This document shows, piece after piece, positions 46,392 through 56,421 of a stretch of 64,000 nt of DNA; position 1 is the stretch's first letter, and every line of letters starts with the position of its first letter. The stretch comes from Amyloporia xantha. Its lineage: Eukaryota > Basidiomycota > Agaricomycetes > Polyporales > Adustoporiaceae. The stretch is from positions 434,001 through 498,000 of the forward strand of contig JAYKKR010000008.1 in NCBI GenBank assembly GCA_036971615.1. The letters run 5' to 3'. Under the pieces are notes generated by a model. It was not told where the DNA came from, did no database searches, and saw nothing but the letters and a program-made list of their open reading frames with translations. The translations under genes were made by a program, and so were the position numbers.

Positions 46392-46674
46392 CCGAGAAAG
46401 GACGCGCGCGGCTGCCTCAAGGCACCGCAGTCATGGGCACAAACCTATGCGGCCGATGCTCACCTGTTCCAAGTTGAGAGAATGATGGAGAGGAACAAGT
46501 CCACGGCAAACTCGCGAACCGGTGTGGTTTTGTTCGGCGCAGACTGGCGATGTGTCGCTCTCGTGTCCGACCTTCTCCGACATAAAACTCGACCCATTCG
46601 CTGTCCCACGCCCCTTCCCCACATCTTCCACCTCCGCCGTCGCTCTATCCTCACTGCCGCCCACGACGTCCGCC
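46392..46674. promoter_or_regulatory. Short bidirectional promoter region, cyclin C / malate dehydrogenase
   Basis: Only 283 bp separate the two divergent start codons, so both promoters and 5' UTRs must lie here. Pyrimidine-rich stretches (CCCCTTCCCC, CTCACTGCC) precede the MDH start; no clear TATA is seen on either side. Confidence 0.5.
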
Positions 46675-47964
46675 ATGTTCGCCCGCTCAGCTACCCGTTC
46701 TCTCACCCAGGCTCGTCAGTTCTCCTCGTCTGCCTCGCGCCAGACGAAGGTCACTGTTCTCGGTGCTGGCGGAGGAATTGGTCAACCGCTTTCGCTCCTG
46801 CTCAAGCTTGACCCTCATGTCACTCGCTTGAACCTTTACGATATTCGCGGTGCTCCTGGTGTTGCGGCCGACGTTAGCCACATTGATTCTGCCAGCGAAG
46901 TATGTTCTCCTAAATCTCAGTTTTGGCTCCGTGCTAAGTGCTACGTCACTTCCTGATCAGGTCCAAGGCTTTGCCGCGGACAAGCTGGATGAGGCACTCG
47001 ACGGCGCTGAGGTCGTCGTCGTTCCTGCCGGTGTTCCTCGTAAGGTATGCAAGCTCCTTCGGCCCTTCTAGCAATGTCTGACCACCTGATTCCAGCCTGG
47101 TGTAAGTACCGAAGTCCTGATCGCTCCGAGTTGCCTGCCGTTCTAACCCCGCATGCAGATGACTCGTGATGATCTCTTCGCAGTAAGTCTCTTGGACTAG
47201 TGTTGTATATGGGTCTCATGATGTCGCTGCCGCTTAGACGAATGCCTCGGTCCTCCGTGATCTCGCCAGTGCCGTCGCCCGGGTCGCCCCGAAGGCGAAC
47301 CTCTGCATCATCACGAACCCCGTCAACTCTGTTGTACCTATTGCCAGCCGAGTATTCGAGAAGGCCGGAGTCTACGACCCCAAGCGCATCTTCGGTGTCA
47401 GTACGCTTGATGTCGTCCGTGCTACGCGCTTCCTCGCGAGCATTACCGGCAACGACCCGGCCGACACCACGGTCACAGTTGTTGGTGGTCACTCTGGCGA
47501 GACGATTGTGCCCCTCTTCTCGCAGACTCCCTACGGCAAGGGCATCTCAGCTGAGGCGTACAAGAAGTTGGTACACCGCGTGCAATATGGTGGTGACGAG
47601 GTGGTCCAGGCGAAGGCTGGTGCAGGCAGTGCAACACTCTCGATGGCCTATGCCGGTGCGAAGTTCGCCAACGCACTCCTCCGTGGATTGGCTGGTGAGA
47701 AGGGTGTTGTGGTCCCCACCTACGTCCGTAGCCCATTGTACGTGGACCAGGGTGTCGAATTCTTCGCTTCCAATGTCGAGCTCGGCGTAAGTGCGCGATA
47801 TTCTCTTCATATTCGATGGGTCTGATGTCTCGTTTATGTAGCCTAACGGTGCCGAGAAAATCCACCCCGTTGGCCCCATCTCGGCAGAGGAGGAGGAGTT
47901 GCTCAAGGCTGCGCTCACTGGCCTCAAGAGCAACATTGAGAAGGGTTACAAGTTCCTCGAGTAG
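46675..47964 (+). CDS. MDH1: Malate dehydrogenase, mitochondrial
   Basis: Exons 46675-46899, 46961-47044, 47096-47101, 47159-47182, 47238-47786 and 47842-47964 give 336 residues, the usual length. The first 20 or so residues ([17 protein letters not shown]) are an Arg/Ser-rich amphipathic presequence for mitochondria. The Rossmann motif [19 protein letters not shown], the Arg loop VPRKPGMTRDDLF, ITNPVNS and the catalytic His in [12 protein letters not shown] are all present. The enzyme interconverts malate and oxaloacetate with NAD in the TCA cycle and malate shuttle. Exon 3 is a 6-nt microexon coding Pro-Gly within the active-site loop. Two following exons are also very short (24 nt, then normal). 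Confidence 0.95.
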
Positions 47965-48276
47965 ATGTATCGCTACATATCAAAAGCATGTACTAGATGC
48001 GCTGGACATACGGCATAATGACTTGTAATGTTCCCTTTATTACATCGCGTACTGCCTGATGTAAATGAAGTGACTTGTCATGGAAAACAGTTGACTGACT
48101 ATGTGCGCGTCCCTTGTAGGATTAGCAAGGTCTGTGGGCTTCGCTGATCGTCTGTTTGACTCGTGAGTCATCTGTTCATGGGCTTGTCGCCAATAGTGTG
48201 ATGTCAAATGGGGACGGCTTGTTGCTATATAACGAGTCAATATGGAGGGATTGCCGATGCAAGCAGTCCATACCAG
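47965..48276. other. Intergenic between convergent MDH and TSR2 genes
   Basis: This is the 3' region shared by two convergent genes. AT-rich stretches could serve as polyadenylation signals; nothing else is visible. Confidence 0.5.
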
Positions 48277-48861
48277 TTATCGGTGGCTCTTGCTCTTACC
48301 CTTCACCACGGTAAAGCCATCTTCATCGACTTCTGGCTCCGCCTTCGAAGGCTTCTGCTGGTGGTCCAGGAGCATCGGGGCATGATCCTCGCGATCCTCG
48401 TCACTTCCCTCTTCCTCATCACTTTCATCTTCCCAATCACTTTCCTCAGCGGTACCCTCCTCCACCTGTAATCTCTTGCCCTTCAACTTATCCGCCTGCT
48501 CCTCAAACTCCTTCACCAAGTCCGTCCGCCCCGTGCCGATATCCTCCCAGAGCCTTACAACGTCCTTCGCCACGCCCTCCGCGCTACTGTCCTCTAGCAC
48601 CGTATCGAACTCATCCTCCATCACCTGCAACAGTGTGAGCTCAACGTAGGCGATATCTGGCACGGGGTCCTCCTGCTCGAACGCGTCGACGAGGACGGAC
48701 GCCAGCCAGGTACGCTTTCCCGCGGATTCGGGGCCGCCCCAGTTCTGATCGACAGCGATGCGGAGGGCTGGCCAGACGGCCAGACGGGCGATGATACCTC
48801 GCGCAAAGAGAACGGACGCAGGAGGAGGATTAGCGGGGACAGTCGAGGCAGCTGCAGACAT
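48277..48861 (-). CDS. TSR2: Pre-rRNA-processing protein TSR2 (eS26 chaperone)
   Basis: A single exon codes 194 residues. The N-terminal helical domain has the family pattern FARGIIARLAVWPALRIAVDQ then NWGG, with LVDAFEQE and YVELTLLQVMEDEFDTVLED further on. An acidic Asp/Glu/Ser tract (about residues 135-160) precedes the C-terminal signature VDEDGFTVVKGK. In yeast Tsr2 binds the ribosomal protein eS26, frees it from its importin in the nucleus and supports 20S pre-rRNA processing. Length and motif order match the family. The gene diverges from GRC3, another pre-rRNA factor, across 518 bp. Confidence 0.93.
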   Translation of the reverse strand: MSAAASTVPANPPPASVLFARGIIARLAVWPALRIAVDQNWGGPESAGKRTWLASVLVDAFEQEDPVPDIAYVELTLLQVMEDEFDTVLEDSSAEGVAKDVVRLWEDIGTGRTDLVKEFEEQADKLKGKRLQVEEGTAEESDWEDESDEEEGSDEDREDHAPMLLDHQQKPSKAEPEVDEDGFTVVKGKSKSHR

Positions 48862-49379
48862 TATGAAGGGCTATGTTCAGTGCGATTTGTGGCTACTTGC
48901 GCAAGGATTTGACTGTAAACCAGTGACAATTATTTCTGATGCAATGCGTTGTGTCGGGATTTGTATAGAGGGGTGGTATTACTCGGCAAATAAAAAGGAT
49001 ACACAAGAGGCGAACAGGAACAAAATTTGTGCAGTCGTCCTCCGTGTACGTCGATCGCGATCGTACCACGTGATCACTATTCGACGTTCTCTCATTTTCT
49101 CTCCTGGATGTCTTCCAGTCGGACCTTGCATTACTGCTGCGTACGAGGATCACCTACGAATCCCGCACGAGCTTTAAAGTCAGAGACTACTCGACCTCCG
49201 AGATCTTCTGTTTTATACAAGACTTCGATTGCCCTACATAGGTTGCTGAAGTGGAAGGAGGCATTGGTCCCACCAAGTTTTATAGTGAAGTGCATAGGCA
49301 AAGAGCTCTAACAAACGTACGAATTATAACAATCAGTTTCTTGCGTGTGAAGCGACATTGCATTTTAACAGTGTACACC
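48862..49379. promoter_or_regulatory. Divergent promoter region, TSR2 / GRC3
   Basis: 518 bp lie between two divergent ribosome-biogenesis genes. A TATAAA-free but AT-rich segment lies near 48990-49010 and a GATCGCGATCG palindrome at 49053-49063, followed by CACGTGATCA (49067-49076), which contains a CACGTG E-box. Confidence 0.4.
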
Positions 49380-51957
49380 ATGCTGAGCGCTGTAGCAGCG
49401 CGGAAAGCACGTCTAGAAGGCAAGGTACTCCCATCCCAGGTTGCCTCAAAACTGTCGAACACACCTCTTCCACCTACACCCGCAGGCGAACTTACGAAGA
49501 CAACAAAACAAGCTCAGAAGAGAAAATCTAGCGAGTCCACTGCAAACCCTCCAAAGAAGAAGAAAAAACCGCAAGGAAAGCATGCTGAAGAGAAACGCAC
49601 TAGATACTTTGAAGAGGACGCGTTCAGGAGCCAGCACGACGTGATTATCGTGGCAGATGACGAGTCCGACTTACAAAATGTCTCTCAGGATGATAGATCG
49701 GACGACGGGGAAGTGTACGAGCATGCTGATTTTGCTGCAAGGATACCTCTCACTCCCGCAGCACCCGTGGAGTTTTCCAAGACCGCAAAGTCTAGACGTG
49801 TATGGTCTCCCAGCCGCCCGTTACGAGATTCTTCCGACGAAGAAGACGGAGATGCAGTGCAACACAACGCAGAGGATCTAGGTGTTCCTAGTCTTACCCA
49901 GACTTTCCACTCCACCCCTTTCAGTGAGGCGCCTCCATTGCTATCCACTTTCCGACCCATAATGGGTCAGAATACATTTCATCTCACTTCCGGAGATGTC
50001 GCTGCTTTGGACGAGTCCGTCCCTCAATCCCGGCAGGAAGGTACCCTGCTTATACTAGCTGCCGATGACACCCTGGCGTTGCTAGGAACATATTCTCTGA
50101 CAGTTCTAGCTGGATCCGTCTCTCTGTACGGAATCACGCTCTCTGCATCGTGGACCTGTCACCGTGTCTTTGCCCCTCGTTCGGCGCCTCTTCCTGTCGT
50201 CAAATGTCTCCTGTCCAATAGACAGGCTCAAGAGAGCAGAGTTCAATTGCCCAATCGACTCCGTAGTGCAGCCGTCGGAAGCGCTGCGGTGATTCTTTTG
50301 CAGGAACTACAAACTGGCGTCGAAAGTTTGGGACTAGTGTGTCGCACTTTCGATGGTGTATTCGCACCCTCTCGCTGGCAAAGCAGTTCAGCCTCAGTTG
50401 ACTTGAACTTGCGTAACATTCATCTGGTGCGGCGTTTTCACATGTGATGCAGCACCTGGACCTGACATGGAAAAACACAGGTGACCCACCATACGCACGA
50501 TTTATCCCCGCTGTTAATCCCTCAGGCTTGGGAAGACAGGATAGAAGACCTCATTGGACATACTGCTGATAGAGCAGATACCGACTATTCTCGGCGAGTA
50601 TGTCTTGTAAAAGGTCCGAAGAACTCTGGGAAAAGCACGTTGGCTCGAACTGTCCTAAATAGGCTGCTGATGAAGTATAGTTTATCGTGCACTTTCTGTC
50701 AACTGCCAGAATGTCTGATGATGCCGGATGCTTCTTAGATACCGGCGTGTCGCATTTCTCGAATGTGATCTAGGACAATCAGAGTTTACTCCGGGTGGTT
50801 TGGTCGCCCTTAATATTGTTGATAAGCCTGTCTTTGGTTAGTCTGTCATCTGATCTACATTGTAACAGTTTGAACAAATTGCCACAGGTCCTCCGTTCAC
50901 ACATCCGAGTATACCCCACGCAGCTCATTACATTGGTGCAGCATCCCCACGTTCGTCACCATCTTACTACCTCGAGTCCATCAAAGCTTTGGTCCATACG
51001 TACAACCTCGATATTCAGCATGCTGCTCTACTTGAAGAGCATGACATCGACCCATCAGATGGCCGTATTTCCGACTTCATTCCCCTCGTTGTTAACACAA
51101 TGGGATGGACAAAAGGCCTCGGGGCTGATTTGTCCCGAAAAATAGAGGAGCTGATCGAACCATCCCACATTTTCGAGATCGAAGTCCCGATGCTGGACGA
51201 CGTATGGGGTACCCTTGACACAAGGGATCACTTCCAGGATCACGACTCTACATTACATGGAGTGAAGCATTATTGTCTGACTTCTATCATATCTCCTACA
51301 CTTCCCAATCACTTCACTGCCACCGATCACCGCTCTCTGTCCATTCTGTCCTACTTTTATGCGGTGTTCCCATCCGACCCTCCGATGTCACCTGTTCATA
51401 CCCTGATGGCGACAACTTGGGATACGGCGCTTCCCCTGTGTGCACAGCGTCCATACGAAGTGGATTGTAGGGTCGCGTTCGACAACGTCGTGCTTGTTGG
51501 GGCGGGTATGGAAGACGTCGTGCCCTCAGAATTGCGCCACGTACTCAATGCTGCAATTGTTGCACTTGTGCGGTGCGATGCTGGCACGTTTGACGCCGAC
51601 TCGCCCACACCGGCAGATACGCTACGATACCAGCAAGGCACAGTGCCGCCGTCACCCTTTACGTCCAATTGCAGCGGCCTGGCCTTAGTTCGTTCTATAA
51701 CATCCTCTCCTTCGTCTTCATCCCTCCATCTCCTTACGCCCACACCACCACACTTCCTTCAATCCGCTCGCATGATCATCAAAGGCGAGTTAGAGCTTCC
51801 TGTCTGGGGCATGCTCGACTTCCAAACGACAGATAGCGGCGACGTTGCAGGGATCGAGCGCAGCAAGGTACCTTATCTCAAGTGGGGTAAGAGCGAAGGC
51901 GCTGGTGGTGAACGCCGGAGGGTAAGGAGGAATTTGATGAGAAAGGGTCAGATGTAG
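49380..51957 (+). CDS. GRC3: Polynucleotide 5'-hydroxyl-kinase GRC3
   Basis: Exons 49380-50426, 50481-50674, 50739-50836 and 50888-51957 give 802 residues. The N-terminal third is basic and low complexity (PPKKKKK, a nuclear signal) and then acidic. A beta-rich domain follows (TFRPIMGQNTFHL; SLYGITLS), then the kinase domain with P-loop VKGPKNSGKST, the FLECDLGQSEFTPGG Walker B-like motif, HYIGAASPRSSP and VVNTMGW. This order is that of Clp1/GRC3/NOL9 kinases. GRC3 works with the nuclease LAS1 to process ITS2 of pre-rRNA and helps terminate RNA polymerase I. An alternative acceptor at 50525 keeps the frame and removes 15 residues. The gene converges with the gene at 52036. Confidence 0.9.
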
Positions 51958-52035
51958 CGGAGGGCATCGCATTCCGGAATCGAATGGGCGTTTTACGGCA
52001 TCCCGTGCATGTCGAGGGACCCTTACCATTCAAAT

Positions 52036-52737
52036 CTACCTGAAAACGATGGCAATGTCTGGACCTTTCGTATCCAGCCAATCTCTCCACATATTTCTAT
52101 ATAGGGGCGTCCAAGGGACCGTTCCTGTGAAAACCTCCTCGTCTGTCAACAGCCGTGACATCCTATGCATTTGTTGTCGATCACGACTGCCGTAGTTCTT
52201 GATCAGACTCTCTGCCTGTCCAGGGGTTGGATGCAGCTAGGAAAGTTTCAATAGCAATGGACATGGTATCAAAGAAGGACTCACCGGGCCTCGAAATACC
52301 ATGCGATGCCATTTACAGAACGCCCTCGCTGGCAAGTGATATTCCGTTGCTTCGATGTCTGCTTGATGTGTTGAACGATACATTGGGAGCAATTTAGGCA
52401 CGTAATACTTCACGAGAGGTACGCTCGATGGCGTGGTATTTGCGTCAGAAGAGCGGAAGACTTTGTTATAGCGCTCCGATGCCTTCCAATATCGTGCCTC
52501 CAGCTCAGGAGTACATTTGCGAAATGCCGAAGGCGGTCGTAAGGGCCACCGAATCTTCGAGCATAGCAGCCCCATCCAGGCACTCATCCGGACGCTCCAG
52601 CGTCTGAAGAACATTCCATGTACGTTAACAAATCGACATCGTGTGAGTGCTCCATTTGTGCCATTGTGCAGGAGATATACGAAAGTCGGGATTGTCAGCG
52701 GCCAACCAGCTGCGAAAACCTTTGCGAGAGCGCACAC
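52036..52737 (-). CDS. Hypothetical protein, minus strand, at least two exons
   Basis: The last two exons are well supported: an exon ending HRMVFRGP at 52285 with a GTGAGT donor, an intron ending TTCCTAG at 52237, and a final exon 52236-52036 ending DIAIVFR and a stop, in phase 0. The coded part includes YYVPKLLPMYRSTHQADIEATEYH and WTPLYRNMWRDWLDTKG. Upstream of about 52490 the frame is less certain: another frame (ERPDECLDGAAMLEDSVALTTAF) looks equally coding, so a further intron is likely and the start is unknown. I do not recognise the family. Its stop lies 78 bp from the GRC3 stop, so the genes are tightly convergent. Confidence 0.5.
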
Positions 52738-53606
52738 GATGTTCTTGACAGACTATAAGCACAGCCTAAGCGATACCCATAAAAGACGAAGAAACTGACG
52801 CACGAGTGGTACATTTCTCGTCATTAGGGAACCGTCCATGTCGGTCTGTTGGTGTCGATCGGGATTCAGTAGTCGACGTCTTTCGTCCTGGTTGCCTACA
52901 CATGCTGGCCAGACACTTCGTGTTTAACACCATGCTCATTCAACGTGGACGCCATGAGGTGCGGTGCCCAGGTATGCTCGGTATCAGTGGGCACAATACG
53001 CACGTGTGCATTTGCTCCACACAATTCGACGTGGTCTGAGAGCGGCAAGACGCGACGAGATCGTGTCTTGAGTCTTGACCATATCCGAAGTCAAGGCAGC
53101 GCGGGCGCCATATACCCCATCATCGTCTATCTACTCTCTATCTGCTGCAGCAAGAACGTAATCTTTGACAGTGTGAAATTATGCCTCTTCATCTGGTAAA
53201 AGAAGTGACACTATCACTGCTAACGTCATTACTCAGTTCAAATTTGTTGTACGAGGGGCGGGCCTGAGAGATGTAAGCATATTTTCGAAGTCCTGTGCGG
53301 CCATTCTCACACTAACGCTCTAGTAATGCCATATATTATTGACTCGGTGCCGGTCCAGATAACGTGGCTTGAATAATCATATGGCTCGACACTTGAGCCA
53401 GACAGTGGGTATTGGACGGAAATGAATGTCGTCTCCGATATATAAGGATCCGTTTATATGCACGTACACACCGTAAGATTCCCTCCTACACTTTAGGAAC
53501 CGTGATTATTCTTGTGCACGAACGTCGACAAGAGAAGTCTTGCATCTATTTGCTTGGGACTCTTTGGAGAAGCTCCGACGGCGGTGTCTAATACCTTCAG
53601 ATCATC
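52738..53606. other. Intergenic between the hypothetical gene and the P450
   Basis: No convincing gene is seen. The P450 promoter should lie in the last part; a TATATAAGGATCC-type segment occurs near 53437-53450, about 160 bp before the ATG. Confidence 0.4.
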
Positions 53607-56111
53607 ATGGAGACCCAAGCTTACGTCTTCTTGGCCGTTGCTGTATTTGTGTTCCTGACATATACACATGCAAAGCGACATTCACTACGGCATATTAGAG
53701 GGCCGCCTTCGCCTAGTTTCCTGCTCGGTGAGTACATGTGTCGTTGGAGAATTACAGGTATTGACCTTCGCGCACAGGCCATAATCTTACCATCACTCAA
53801 GAGCATGAAGTCGGAGATTTAGTATCCAGATGGGTGAACGAATTTGGCTCGTCGTGGCGCCTCAAAGAATGCCTGGGTGTGAGTCCTGACCCGCATATTT
53901 GTCCTTATAGCTGTTTGTTCATTTGTCATTAGAGAGACAACTTTTGGACAGTCGATCCCAAAGTACGTCTCCATGAATTTGATCCTTTGTATACAGCTGA
54001 GACAGGATCGTGCCAGGCCATACAACACATTTGGCATAAGTCAGGTTACAATTACGCGAGACGGAAAGACGCGAAGCATCTTGCGCGACAACTTATGGGA
54101 GAGAGTATTGTGTATGCTGATGGTACACTTGAATTTAATATGCATATTGTTTCCGCCACTAATCAAGGTTTTGCCCGGGACAGGGACACATCACGCACGG
54201 ATTAGAAAGATAATGGATCCTGCGTTCAATACAAACCAGATACGCTCTTTCCTGCCGTTGTTCCGTAGTTCGGCTACGAAGGTAGGTTCTGCTTGTCATA
54301 TCAATTTATTATGTTTATGATAGCCGTTGTAGTTGAGACAAAAATGGACGGACCAAATTCGTTCTGCGAGATCAGAGGAAGAACACGTCATCAGTGTCAG
54401 TCGATGGTTCGCAAGGACAACGCTAGATGTCATTGGAAAAGGTATGTGCTTTATATTCTCAACCTGGGATAACGTCTCCCCGAAGCTGAAGCTGGCTATT
54501 TAGCTGCATTCGATTATGACTGTAAAGCCCTGGATGATGACAATAGCGAGCTTGTGAACGTGTACAAGAACATGTTGTGAGTGTGGGAACTCCCCGATTT
54601 CCTGCAGTCATAAACCGTAACTTACACTGGACTCCTGGTGGAATTTCAAAGTCGAGACTCCGTCATGCATCCTTCGAAGGCCATTCTCCTCTTCCGATCA
54701 CTCTGGCCTTACATACCAGACTCTATTCTCCGCTTCGTGGTGTATATTCCAACGAGGGAGTATAAACGCCTTCGAGGTTCTCTGAACACCATCAATCGTA
54801 TTGCGTATGACATCATCCGCGAGAAGACCGAAGCATCTTCAAGTAATGAAGATGATATCAAGAAGGACCTCATGAGTCTTCTAAGTAAGATCCCGCCTTT
54901 CGAATCGCTATGGAGCTCTTCATAACTCATACGAACCGACAGTCAAAGCCAACGCATCCGCAAATCCAAAGACTAAATTGAAAGATCCTGAGATGACAGC
55001 CGAAGTAGCGACCTTCTTGCTAGCGGGTTCGTGCATTTGATCACGACTAGGATGTTATGCCGAATACAACTCAACAATCCTTATGTGCTTTATAGGCCAT
55101 GAAACGACCGCAGGTGCTCTCACTTGGCTATTCTGGGAGCTGGCGAAAGATCCAGAATATCAGGCTCAAATGCGGGAAGAAATTGCGATTGCCCGGGCAC
55201 AAGTCACTGCGCGAGGTGATTCCAACTTCTCCGTCGCTGATTTAGACTCGATGGCGTTCGTGAATGCTGCAATCAAGGTAAGAGTCTTCCTGTCCTTTTT
55301 CGGTTCAAGGCCGCCTGTAGGTGACATCGAAATCAGGAGATCCTTCGGCTGCACCCTCTAGTCTATATGCTCGTACGAGTTGCGGATTCCGATGATATCA
55401 TACCCCTGGCCAACCCAATTATATCTAAAGCTGGCGAGGTTTTGTATGAGATACCTATAAGCAAGGGACAGAATATTACTGTCTCTGTTTGGGGATACAA
55501 CCGGTGAGTTATGCAGCCTCATTCCGCGTGGTTCTTGACGAACTTAGAAGGCGTGTTTGATTGTAGCTTGCCGGAGGTCTGGGGAGAGGACGCTCACACT
55601 TGGAATCCTCAGCGCTTTTTCAAACTGGACAAGGAGAAACAAATTCCTGTTGGGGTCTTTGCGAATATGTATGTACACTGTGGATCACTCAGACATATTG
55701 CTCACCATATCAACGATCTTAGAATGTCTTTTGGTAGGTCGCGTCGAAGGAATATATACGCGCTCACTGACACATCTACAGGCGGCGGCAACAGGGGATG
55801 CCTTGGGTGAGTCCAGTGTCGAAGGGTTGTCATGTACTGCTAAAGGTGCTGACACGCATTTCGGGGACATTCTAGGTGGCGCTTTACGTATGTCACCAAT
55901 ACTCCTCTGATCTCAAATACTGAAACTTATGTGCCTCAGTCTTCTCGAGCTACAAGCTATCGTAGTCGAACTTATCGAACACTTCTCATTTACTATTCCC
56001 GCGGACAAGCCAGATATACGACGTGTCCCTGCAGGTGTCATGATACCGATGATCCGGGGCAAGATGAGCCTTGGATCCCAGATGCCCCTCAAAGTGACGC
56101 CTCTTCTTTAG
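53607..56111 (+). CDS. Cytochrome P450 monooxygenase, about 12 introns
   Basis: An ATG at 53607 starts a membrane anchor (AYVFLAVAVFVFLTY), then basic residues and the Pro-rich hinge RGPPSPSFLLG. After several introns come the I-helix GHETTAGALTWLFWELAKDP (about 55095), the K-helix ExxR as EILRLHP (about 55340), the NPQRF segment, and the haem loop FGGGNRGCLGWRF with the Cys ligand, assembled across two introns (about 55725-55885). The C-terminus runs LLELQAIVVEL to a stop at 56109-56111. I traced all joins by phase and found no frameshift, so it appears intact. It is an ER-bound class II P450 needing CPR; the substrate is unknown, and no biosynthetic cluster surrounds it. Confidence 0.85.
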
Positions 56112-56421
56112 TGACGCCTCTTCATTAGTTAGGACGTAAGGCTTTCGTGTACTGGATAAACTTAGGCTGTTGTCGCACTTACGTCTATGTTGATATCGCA
56201 ATAATCACGCTGCAATGATAATCTCTGAATGATATCAGTATGATCAGTAACAATATTAGATCCAGGCCACATACAGCAGGGCTGCTAATTTTTGGCACCA
56301 GTCAAGAGAGAAACAGAGAAACAGATAGCAACTGAAGCGAAAGTGCGAGAATAAAACTGTCAGACAGGAAAGACGGCGCCTAATATACCAGTGATAAATT
56401 ACGAAAGTTTACCGAATATCC
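56112..56421. other. Intergenic between convergent P450 and SH3-protein genes
   Basis: 310 bp of shared 3' region. GACGCCTCTTC is repeated in tandem at 56097-56124 around the P450 stop. Nothing else is seen. Confidence 0.5.

Noticed and set aside
49027..49311. Plus-strand ORF of 94 codons between TSR2 and GRC3
   Set aside because: It lies in the shared promoter region, has no homology, and is not linked to either gene by splice signals.
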